From Pseudevernia furfuracea (lineage: Eukaryota; Ascomycota; Lecanoromycetes; Lecanorales; Parmeliaceae): a DNA stretch of 64,000 bases. The DNA is taken from NCBI GenBank assembly GCA_022315425.1, contig JAIUPT010000050.1, positions 1,550,001 to 1,614,000 on the forward strand, given 5' to 3'. The translations under genes were made by a program, and so were the position numbers. This document shows, one piece after another, positions 30,429 through 39,961 of the stretch. Every line of letters starts with the position of its first letter. Positions within the stretch are counted from its first letter, which is position 1. The notes under the pieces are model-generated. The model worked only from the letters and a program-made list of their open reading frames with translations, did no database searches and had not been told where the DNA came from.

Positions 30429-32065
30429 TTACATGGTTTTGTGATCTGAGGGCACGGGCTGATTGGAAGTTGGAGAGAGAGTAGAGAAAGGCGGTCGGCT
30501 TATCTCCGGTAAATAAATAAATAAATTAGTCGTATGGACGACGCTTCTTAACTCTTATTTGTGGAACTAAACCACAAAACTCTTCGCGATGCTCTTTCTA
30601 CATCCCTATGAAATGTAGGTACCTTATCCTGTTGCAGTCTCGTTTGGCAGCGAGTTACATACTCTCTCCTAAAGCCAATTCCCATGGATCAGTATAACCA
30701 CCTTTCTCATTCCAAATACCTTTCTCGTAAGTAACAATCTCAAGAGCATCGATCTATCCATCTTCCCATCTACAAAACACATCGATCGGGTTATTGCAAT
30801 AATCCATCCATCCGCCCGAAATCCCCCTATTTCTCCACCTCGCTAGCTCACATAATTATCATCCTTTTTGATTCTCATTCCTTCGGAAGCAACCTTCCGG
30901 CGCGCGCGGGCTTACCTGAAAACACCCATGACCCCTTCGCTGTGGCTCTCACGGCTACACTCGGTCCAACGATGCATGCAGGAGGGCTCGTGTTTTGTTT
31001 GCACGCCACGCTCGTGACCCGTTGATGACGACGCAGCAAAATGAATGGATGGGCTACTCTACCGGGTTTGCAGGAGGCAAGGCCCCGTGGACATGGTTGA
31101 AAGTCCCTGCAGGATGGATGGGGATGTATGGATGGTGCCACGGTGAAGAAGATGGTGACGTGGTGGATTATGGGACCGCCGTCGTCTCTTTTCCTGGTTC
31201 TTATCCTTCTTACTTCTTCTTCTTCCTCTCCTTCATTCGTTCTTTTTTTTTTCTCTTTCTCTCTCTCTCTTCTCTCCGTCAGGTCTCACTCCGCGTGTTG
31301 GGTCTCACCAGTGGTTCAGGGAGCCCTTTTCCACTGAGCCCGAGTGAAGTCAAAACCGAATGTTCCACCCGCTTTCGAATTCGTGTCGGAGGAGGTCTGC
31401 ATCCAAGAAAAAGGTCCCCACTTTACCTGCGGCCAGCCGAGCCAGCCTGGGAGATCTCACGATTCAGTTTGTTTTTGTCTTAGATTGCCGTCGTGCATGC
31501 ATTGCTGGATCGGGTTACCCGATTCCGTAATGCCTGCTTGTTTGCACAGGGGGAGCCTGCATCGACTTCCTGAAATTGCTTCTAGGGGTCATCCGGGCAA
31601 ATCACAGCGGTTGGAATCTTTTTGAGCTCAAAATTTGGGGTTTTTTGCAATGTCAGATTGTGGGTCGCAACGTAAATGATTATCATGAGGTTCGGTTTTT
31701 TTTTGAACAAGCCTTTCCATCTAAGCAGGGCCATCCCAATCTAAAGAAACGTAGACTGAGGATGCAAAGACCCATCTAAATCTTTCGGCCTGTAAGCCTG
31801 CACAAGCACAAAGACCACCCAAGGGGTATATTCAAATGTGATAAAAGTTTTAATCCAGCGCTGGCCGCCCAAGAGGATGCCCTTGACCCGATGATGTTTT
31901 TGCTCCGTCAAGAATGCTCCATGCCAAATATGCCGTTGTCTATGACGCACCTGCTCAACCAATGTTCATCGGATCGCAATCGAGCTGGACCGAGAGGACA
32001 AGTTTGGCTGAGGGCCCATGACTAGAAGCACAAAGAGATTAGCCACTGCTGGTGGCGTAAGACCA
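30429..32065. other. Gene-poor region, proximal part
   Basis: Promoter of mdm12, then about 1.5 kb with no supported gene. A C/T-rich tract lies at 31195-31285 (TTCTT then CT repeats). Frames such as 30995-31483 run through this low-complexity sequence and are not credible genes. Confidence 0.5.
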
Positions 32066-32293
32066 TCAAGAGCTCTGGCAATTGAGTCCTGTGTGCCCCG
32101 TTAGCACGTCGGTCGCGGGTGCTGGATGTCCAGGTAAGGGAACCCTACATTTACCGCAGCGAGCGCATTTCTCCTTGTGGGTTACCGTCTTCTCGGTTTG
32201 TCCTGAACAACCTCCACCCCTGTGCCCGGCGCAGGGCGCGACGTCCGTCTTTGAGTGTCCGCATGAGTACTTATGGATCAGGAGGCGGCACAT
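32066..32293 (-). CDS. Small Cys-rich fungal protein (MCR..CGH type)
   Basis: Exons 32293-32155 and 32088-32066 give 53 residues. The frame MCRLLIHKYSCGHSKTDVAPC, GHRGGGCSGQTEK, then EKCARCGLNCQSS, has the spaced Cys/His pattern of a family of very short Pezizomycotina proteins of unknown function. The intron has a GTAAAT donor, a GCTAAC branch site and CACACAG acceptor. The splice changes the C-terminus from a Pro-rich read-through. An in-frame ATG at 32326 would add 11 residues (MRTSSTSGPID). The Cys spacing suggests metal binding, but no characterised homologue is known to me. It is the only credible gene in a 4.6-kb desert. Confidence 0.6.
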   Translation of the reverse strand: MCRLLIHKYSCGHSKTDVAPCAGHRGGGCSGQTEKTVTHKEKCARCGKCRVPLPGHPAPATDVLTGHTGLNCQSS

Positions 32294-33188
32294 GTCGATG
32301 GGTCCGGAGGTCGAAGAGGTGCGCATGTCTGGAGTGGAGGAGTCCCGGGTGAAAGGGTTGAAGTGGAGCGGTCTTGGTGTAAGATGTTGGATGGAGCTGG
32401 AAGCAAACGTCAGTACACCATCAATGTATGGGGACAGCCATTTCGAGAACTGACTCAGCGTCTGGGCAGTGCAGTGACTGGGGGAGTTGTAGATGGTCGG
32501 GTGAAGATGTTGAGACTAGGGCTCTCAGGCGATATATATATTGGAGGAGCGTGGCGATAGTGGAGATGGAAGGAGCTTGTGCGGAGCTATGAGATCACGG
32601 AGGATAGTAGGTCAAGGATGCAGCTGGCCGACATGTAATGAAAGCATGGAAGGTAGTGTACATGCGGTAGACGACAGAGGAGATGGAAGGAGTAATTGCT
32701 AGAACGGTATGGAGTAGTAGGACGCTATATTTGGGAGAAGGTAGAAGCAGAGATGGAGGATACTTAGAGGAGCGGATATGGCACGTGGAGTATTTGCTCG
32801 ACTTATATCTGAGCGGACTCATCATACCTGAGCGAGGACAAAGAAAACCGGATGCGTTTGAGCAGAAGAAAAGTGACATGTTTGAGAAAACTGCTTAAGC
32901 AGGGATACGCTGGGCCAAGTCCCGTAAGGGTCCCTGCGTTGTCCGTTTTCCCGCATCGATATCGATGCTGCGAGAAAGGCTGCGAGTGCTCGTATCGTGA
33001 ATGGAAGCTTGCTCTAGTTTATGTTCTAGCTGCGGAAGGTGGAAAGTAGCTGATTGGAGGTGCATGTGTCCAAAATTGATACTGTCGGCTTGATTCGGTT
33101 CATTTTGAATCTCCGGCGTCACTACGTTGCCGCTGTCCCTTGACTTAGACCGGGTCGAGTGTAATTGATAGCGGGTTGTGTAGGGTAG

Positions 33189-33277
33189 GTATATGTATAT
33201 GTATATGTATTATGTATTATGTATTATGTATTATGTAGATGTAGACGTATATGTGTATGTATATGTATATGTATAAT
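33189..33277 (+). repeat. GTATAT / GTATTAT microsatellite
   Basis: GTATAT hexamers pass into four GTATTAT-type units and back to GTATAT. Confidence 0.9.
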
Positions 33278-33550
33278 GATGTACTGCATATACAGATTTG
33301 GAGGGCGAAGGTTGTATTCATCGCCTAAAGATTTGTTTTGTGATGGGTGATGGGTGGGGAAGAAGAATAGGGCAGGGTAGTGTAGATGTTGGACCAAGAC
33401 TTTTTCAAAGTGCTTCGGCGAGAGTTATGGCGTTCTCCGCAGACTCGGCTATCGTAGGGCGAGTGAAAAACGCTTGTGTTGAGTAAATTAAGGTACTATG
33501 TAAATACTAAGTTGACTTTGAGTTTTAGCAGAAGTACAACATACCTACCG

Positions 33551-33581
33551 ACCTTACCTTACCTTACCTTACCTTACCTTA
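33551..33581 (+). repeat. (ACCTT)n microsatellite
   Basis: About six pentamers in a row. Isolated copies of TACCTTAC and ACCTAGGTAAGGTAGGTACC recur at 33968-33990 and 34088-34097. Confidence 0.9.
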
Positions 33582-33688
33582 GCCGCAGGCCAGCAGTAGT
33601 ATCTTTTCATGATTTGCTGTTACGAGTATTATTTATTATTATTTATTCTTTTTATAATTATTCGGCAAATCAAACCAAATATTAATAA

Positions 33689-33766
33689 TCAAAATCAAAA
33701 TCAAATCAAATCAAATCAAATCAAATCAAATCAAATCAAAATTATCAAAATCAAATCCAATCAAAT
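33689..33766 (+). repeat. (AAATC)n microsatellite
   Basis: A long run of AAATC pentamers with a few interruptions (AAAATC, CCAATC) in AT-rich surroundings. Confidence 0.9.
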
Positions 33767-35074
33767 TCGGCATGTTTAAGCTTGTCACGTAATGTTAGTC
33801 AAGATTACCTTAGTGACGGGCACTTGTTGAACTGTGTTTGGCAGTTGTCTAATTGTCTTCCGGCTTCCGGCTTCTTGCATTATGCATAAGGTGCTAGAGA
33901 AGTGAGATGTGGATACTATCATACTGGATAATGGATCATGGATAAATGGATACGGAGCTAGGGATATACCTAGGTAAGGTAGGTACCTTACTGTATAATC
34001 TATGTATTATTATTCATCATCAATCAGGTCCAAATATGTCATTGTCCCGCCATGGGCGGGATGAATGTTTGATAATGATAACAATCGTACCTACCTTAGC
34101 TGATCATGATAGTCATAATACATAATAGTAAAGATAATCAAGACTATAACAATTAAAACAAAAAAAAACAAAAAATAATCAAAATTAATAATAATGTCGC
34201 ATATGTAGCCATGTCGCATAAGGGCTGAAAGGGCTGAAAGGGTAAAGAAGAGGGTGAAAGAGCTCTTTCATCAGTCCAAGTTGCTTTCTTAGCTCCGAGC
34301 TTGGAACGTGCGCCAGCGGAGGTTTCAGCGAAGCAGAGCCTCCTGCACAATTACTTCTTCTTTCGCAAAACAACTTCTCACCGCCATACTCTACTCTATT
34401 CTACTCTAACTCTACTCCACTGTACGGAGAATGCTCCGGGTCTTTCTGCTTTGATGTCTTCTCGAGAATGAATCCCTCCATGTCTCCCGTGTGAATTTGC
34501 AGTCTGCCACAACGAGCTTTGCGATAGCCGATCGACTAAATTGGCTTTTTGGTTCACTCTGCTTCCCTTCGAGCATCTGACCTCCTGCGCTCTGAGCTGC
34601 AGTCGGCCCTTGATCCACTTGTGGCTAGCATCAATGCCCCAAAGCCCCTCGACGTCTGATTGGTCTCGGGAGCAGGGCGTTGATTTCGTGATGCTCGGGC
34701 CACAAAGGGAAAACCTGGCAAGCCAGAGTGAAATTCAGTATGCCAAGGTAAAGAAGCTGCACGATGATGGTCAAGTATAGACGTGCATCGACGAGTACGA
34801 TAATCCTTGTTGCTGTTCAGAGCGATCGATCATGTTTCAGGTGTGTCTTCTTGAACAAACTTTGGATTCGAGAAAGAGTAGCCGATGGCGAGCTTAATTT
34901 GTGTACTTTATGATTGAAACAGAAGGAGCAAATCCTGCCGCACATACCACTTGGGCTCACGGCCGAAACACCCACAGCCACAATCGTTTTTTTACCAACA
35001 ATACACCCTTTAATATCAATTCAGCTAGGTCAAAAAGGCATCGAAGCCAGTACTCGCCGGGCTTACCTTGATTA

Positions 35075-35431
35075 ATGCAGATAGCCTCCCCTACGGCCGA
35101 AACGCAACCACAATCGCCAGCTAGAAACATGCAGACAGCATTGACCATGTCACTCCCCGCCAAACACCTACCCAAGAGAAGCAACTCCTCACAATCTATC
35201 CCGCTTCTGCCTGCCAAAGCCTACATCCCACCATCCTCACAAGCCTCCACCGAGTCCAGTAATCCTCTTTTCCATGCGCACGTGGGAGATGAAGCAATGC
35301 CAACCGAAGGTGAGATCAAAGACGCCACCACGAAACGAAGATCTTCTAGCACTAGCACCGCCTCGAGCTATGCCTCCAGCAATGACGACGAGAAGCGCGG
35401 CTTCCTTCCGCTGGCCGACTTGAAAGAGTAG
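35075..35431 (+). CDS. Small Ser-rich hypothetical protein
   Basis: 118 codons from ATG: MQIASPTAETQPQSP.., then SLPAKHLPKRSNSSQSIPLLP, a Ser/Thr stretch (RRSSSTSTASSYASSNDDE) and a defined end, KRGFLPLADLKE. Composition and codon use look coding, and the protein would be disordered with possible phosphosites. No family recognised. A 5' exon is possible because the upstream 100 bp remain open in places. Confidence 0.45.
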   Translation: MQIASPTAETQPQSPARNMQTALTMSLPAKHLPKRSNSSQSIPLLPAKAYIPPSSQASTESSNPLFHAHVGDEAMPTEGEIKDATTKRRSSSTSTASSYASSNDDEKRGFLPLADLKE

Positions 35432-35547
35432 GAATGAGATGCGAATATGATGAGACTATGAAAGGGGTCCTGGCAAAAGATCTGGCTTAGTGGGGATGTT
35501 GGTTGGAATGTCGTTCTTGGATCAAGTCAACGATCACTGCCGTTTCC

Positions 35548-36736
35548 TTAAGATTGCTCCTGTCTCTCTGGCCTCGCTTTCTCAGTAGCAGCTTCGTATT
35601 CAGAGTACATATCCGATCGTTTAGCTGCCTGCGCTTTTCTTTCCAAGCATATACGCATGACCTCCACGACTTTTTCAATAAAATTATTGGGCAGGACACT
35701 GCATTCCTGATCAGCGCCAATGATGTTTCCACTACTCTCCAAGTACCTTTTTGAGAATAGCCCCCAGAGCCCCTCATCGGTACTTACCGTGGCAGCAAGC
35801 GGGCGTGCATAATATGGATCGTCGTCAAAGAACCGCTTCACAGCTTGGTCGATCACTTCTCGATCCATAAGAAGTGGCTGGCATTGATTGAAGTCGAGCA
35901 GCCACATTTGAGTAGCCGCGGCTTGGGACTGTACTGCGTCTACATTCGTAGACGAATCCTCCTTCAAACGTTTCAGCTTTGCGACGGCAGGGAGCGGCTC
36001 TTGCGCAACACCAGGGGCTCCACCGAGAACAAACTCGACGTCCGCTGCGTCAATCCGTGCGTCCCAGTACATGATGGCCTGAGAATCCGCCATCTGAAGA
36101 GCGTAATGCGCAGTATCGAGCCCCAAGTCCTCCATTCGGTCCAGACATAGCTTTGAGTTCCGTAGACCGAAATAGTTCTCGCTTTCCTTGACACGGATAG
36201 TAGATTGCCGCCGTCTACCCAAATACCGCCTTGTGAGACAGTCCTTGTTGCTATCCTAAAGCATTGCATCGACTCTCAATCCCTCTAGGCAGTACTAGTT
36301 GATGAGTGCATGCTTCGCAACCAGATGCATAGGAGGAATGCGCTCCAAGCGTAGCAAATTCTCTAGATATCGGCAACCCTCCGGGAACAGGCGCTCATCG
36401 ACCGCCCACCATCTCCCCTCTTCCTTGTTGATGTAGCCAGAACAACGCGGCACATGTACAATCAGTGGTCGCAGTTCAGGGAGAGATTCTTCCCAGGGAA
36501 ATTTTCGGGGCGTAGCACAGATGTGAATCATTTCCGATTGGAGTGCTGCCTCTAGCCTCTGCGGGTTCGTAGCCCGGCCTTGTGGGAAAGCGTCCATGTT
36601 TGGTCCTGAATGCGAATGTTCTTGTGTGCTTGCCTTGAAGAAACTCGAAGCTTTCTGGGTCAATAACCGAATCCAATATACTGACTGCGTTGGTTGTGAT
36701 ATTAGAGCAGAGGATAACGAATGGAGAAGATGACAT
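35548..36736 (-). pseudogene. Broken DUF3669-domain gene
   Basis: Expected DUF3669 blocks occur in order: MSSSPFVILCSNITTNAVSI; LEAALQSEMIHI; LIVHVPRCSGYI; FPEGCRYLENLLRLERIPPM; then YLGRRR, YFGLRNSKLCLDRMEDLGLD, YALQMADSQAIMYWDARIDA, DVEFVLGG, MWLLDFNQCQPLLMDREVID and FFDDDPYYARPL. Three lesions are seen: a +1 slip near 36637, just after SFEFLQ, and in-frame TAG codons at 36297-36295 and 36258-36256. The sequence between the two TAGs continues the family pattern. Both TAGs are one C-to-T change from CAG, as expected of CpA-directed mutation. A nearby Leu (CTA), where Pro (CCA) would fit YC-EGLRVDA, shows the same type. DUF3669 function is unknown; members are numerous and fast-evolving in filamentous fungi. 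Confidence 0.7.
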
Positions 36737-36905
36737 GGTGGGGGCTCCTTCCCCAGATATCGCTCATGACTCATGCTGAAGCATTCTGCATTTGCGCATT
36801 TGAGTTGCAAAGAGTCATTGACTTATTGACACTTGCTTAATTACCACCAAGTAGCGAAGGGCTTTCTGAGGACGGAACCGCACTTTTACTGATGTGCAGA
36901 GTCGT

Positions 36906-38449
36906 TCATAGCTTGATCGATAGGTTCCAAGCATCGAGACCTACAACAACAGCCGTGAGCAGAATTGCGTACCCTACAAGCACAACCATAGCTCCAGTTT
37001 GATGCATGCTTAGGGTATCGAGTGTCAGATTGACCAGCCCCGTCAGAAGATTCGCCAATAGGAATATAGCGAGCCCATTCCTATTGAAAGCTTTCAGTAC
37101 TCGGCTAGTAGCTTTCTCACATTCCCTCCTTTCCAATGTTCGATCCGCTGCTATGGAGACACCAGGAAAGAACAACGTCTCAACGAGGCAAAAGGTCGTA
37201 ATTTGGGCGCAGTTGAAGGCTGAAACCCATAAGACATACGGTTGGTTAGCGAGACGGCGTGAAACCTGGAAAGCAAAGCCTATATTATAGGAAGTCACTG
37301 AATAGAACAAAAAGATCCATACAGCTGACCACATAGCTAAACGTATGAGCAATTGTTTTCTCTGCTGAGAACCCGACTCTGTGGCCGAAGTCTGACTCGG
37401 ATTGCGCGGCAGCACGTCAAAGCCGAGGGCTTGACCTGCCAAGAAGATAGCTAAGTAGCCCCAGAAAGAGAACACTCCCTCTCGGTTCTGACTCAACAAA
37501 TCTGTCCTGGGAGCTGTGAGGATGTATGCTTTGAGCTTGGTGAGTTCAAGTAGCGTCTGATAGAGGCCGCTTATAAAGATTGACACCAATCCCGTGTAAG
37601 GTACCACTGCAGACACAGATTGGAAAAGAACTACAAATGGTGGCAGGAAGGCTAGAGTGAAGAAGAAGTTCCAATGTACACCGTACTCCGTGACATGCTC
37701 GGCATAGTCTAGACCTTTGACACTGTACAGTCGAATGAATCCCAAGAGGAGTAGAGGCAGCGATGCCCGCAGAGCAGACTTGAGCTGCGAACCGAAAGAA
37801 GACGTCTTGCCTGCAAGACGAGCTTGCAGAACCGGTCTAGCAGAGACCAGCCCGGCGGAAAACACGAAGGAGCCTACGCCAATGTCCATCAGAGATGTTC
37901 CCCAAGTCTCGACCTTGGCAAATCGCCTGGGGAATATTCTGAAGTCGACCGCAAGTATTCCCAAACATGTTACCACTATCATAGCCCCTCTATAGATCGT
38001 GATGAATGGTCGTATCGGTAGCGGCTCGGGCTCCTCCGTCACGCCTGTAGACTCCGCTGGCTTGTTCGCAGGAGGCTTCGAGGGTCTCTTGTTGTAACCG
38101 GTTGTGGAGGGTAAGACATAGAGAAGGACGGCAGGAGACACCAGAAGAGCATTAAGGAGGATTGCGTTCGAGGAGTACATCGTGATGGCGAGCAGTATAC
38201 CCCCCACATTGAGCAGCAAATCTGCGAGGAAAGCTGGAGGACCGTACTTTAAGAAGTAGCCTTGACGCGACTGGAGGGCTGCCCATAGTACGTATGCGGC
38301 CTATAAGCTTTGTGTTAGCTGTAGCAACGGTTGTAATGTCGAAAAAGTCTTACTGGAGCGACAGCTGTCACCCAATTGATCTCGGAGACAGTTCCCCCGG
38401 ATAGGTTGGAGACGAAGTTCTCCTTCAGTGTTTTGTAGCTCTGGGCCAT
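36906..38449 (-). CDS. gwt1: Gwt1, GPI-anchor inositol acyltransferase
   Basis: Exons 38449-38354 and 38300-36906 give 496 residues, normal for Gwt1/PIG-W. It adds the acyl chain to inositol of GlcN-PI in the ER and is the target of manogepix-class inhibitors. The start MAQSYKTLKENFVSNLSGGTVSEINWVTAVAP is diagnostic. Further blocks are RPFITIYRGAMIVVTCLGILAVDFRIFPRRFAKVETWGTSLMDIGVGSFVFSAG (read in pieces), EYGVHWNFFFTLAFLPP, GVFSFWGYLAIFLAGQALG and QPYVLWVSAFNCAQITTFC. About 13 membrane segments can be counted. The intron (38353-38301) is ordinary. No anomaly. Confidence 0.94.
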
Positions 38450-38726
38450 TGCGAGTCACTTCTTCTCATAAGCAAGGTAGGGACTGTGTAGGTCAATTCA
38501 GACCTCGAATTTTGCAGCTCGTATAAGCTCTCAATTGATCGATTAAAAGCCAGACCACAAAGAAGATGAAGCTATTAGATGAAGCTATTCGCAAAAAAGC
38601 GTCGGGACGCGGAAGGAATCCGTGGGTCACAATGAGAACAATTTTTTCTTCACAGCTTCATCTCATCTACATCCACATTCATGCTCTTCTCAACACGGTC
38701 ACTGCTGATTCTGGTCTATTACAGTC

Positions 38727-39460
38727 ATGAATGAAAAAACGCCTCTCAGTGGGGCTTGCTCCTGTGGCCGAAATCACTACTTCATCCAGGTCCCATCAAA
38801 TCCGCTTGAGACTCTACAGGTGCTCTACGATGACAGAGCAGAGCATAGTATGTGACCCTCTATAAGGCTTTGGTCATTGCACTCACATGGAAAGCTCTTT
38901 CCCTTCGCGTCCCATTAGTTCAAATCCACAGTACCACCTACGCCTTCTTCCCAGATGAAGCTCCCAGCACCATTAAACGTGTATTCACTCCAACTCACGC
39001 TCCACATACTAAGCGGCATTTTTGTGGGTTCTGTGGTACTTCAATCAGCCATTGGAGTGAAGAAAATCCGGAGGAAGCAGAGTGGATCTACATAAACATT
39101 GGAAGTCTTAGGAGGGATAGCATGGAGCATTTGGAGGATGCGGGACTGCTGCCGGGTCCAAGGAGCGAGAGTAAGGAGACGGCGCAGACAGATACTGCCG
39201 GATCAAGACAAGTGGCCGACCTAGGCCAAGGTCGTGAGATACGGGGCACTCCTTGGTTCGAGGAGATGATCCAGGGAAGCGAGCTGGGTAGGATCAAGAG
39301 GAGAAGAGGAGGGGAAACTAGTTCAGACGGGCACACAAAAGTAGAGTGGGAGATCACCGAGTATGAGAGTGGTGAAGTGGATGTTGGCAATGCAAGTACA
39401 GCCAAGCGGAAACTTGGTTCTCTGGACACTGGAGACGATGTAGAGATGAGGAGCGGATGA
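38727..39460 (+). CDS. GFA/CENP-V-family zinc protein (glutathione-dependent formaldehyde-activating-like)
   Basis: Exons 38727-38847 and 38919-39460 give 220 residues. The N-terminal motif GACSCGRNHY and the later HFCGFCGTSIS supply the four zinc-binding Cys of the Mss4-like GFA fold. STTYAFFPDEAP and EEAEWIYINIGSLRRD are also typical of the fungal branch. These proteins are often annotated as glutathione S-(hydroxymethyl) transferases, but most fungal members have no proven activity. The C-terminal third is charged and less conserved (GTPWFEEMIQGSELGRIKRRRGG). The gene is divergent from gwt1, with 277 bp between starts. Confidence 0.8.
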
Positions 39461-39961
39461 GAAATTATGATACACACGGTAGGCATTTGCAGGACTTTTG
39501 ATATTGAGAGAGATGCCATCATCCATCATCTGGAGCACCCGGGTACATATGGCATACCATTGCTAGCAATTTTAAGAAGGCAAGCTCAAAGAAAGTGGCA
39601 GTCTGCATTCTCACGTCGGTTTTGGGTATAAAACCGGCATTGTATATTGATCATGATGAAATTGCCCCAGAAAGAATATCAGACAGCTAAGAACCTTCCT
39701 CAATCGCTACTTTTGCTGAGACCTTGCTACTTGGATGTCATGGGGAAGGGATGTCTCCATACGTGATTGGGCTGTTCATCTGTGTTCAATGGTCATCATT
39801 GAGTGATAGCGCGTCTTCACCGTGACTTGGATTGTTTACCCTGCGCACCCGCATAAATCTTTTTCCACATTGCAACCCATTTGTAAGGTCTCAACACACG
39901 CTTGACCTCAACACACCTTAAAGCATTCTGCACCTCAAAACCTTTCATTCCTCCACATAGC
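39461..39961. other. Intergenic region, nothing notable
   Basis: About 500 bp between two same-strand genes; no coding frame or repeat stands out. Confidence 0.5.

Larger units (their letters stand above)
32294..35074. other. Gene desert with AT-rich and microsatellite tracts
   Basis: No supported gene in about 2.8 kb. Microsatellites at 33189-33277, 33551-33581 and 33689-33766 are listed separately. From 33480 to 34200 the sequence is AT-rich with many TTATT/AATAA runs. A short direct repeat GGGCTGAAA occurs twice at 34222-34241. Confidence 0.6.

Noticed and set aside
30995..31483. 162-codon open frame in the gene desert
   Set aside because: Runs through a C/T-rich low-complexity tract (poly-Phe/Ser/Leu) and has no support.
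33551..33581. Possible interstitial telomere repeat
   Set aside because: The unit is ACCTT (AAGGT), not the TTAGGG telomere repeat of most filamentous ascomycetes.
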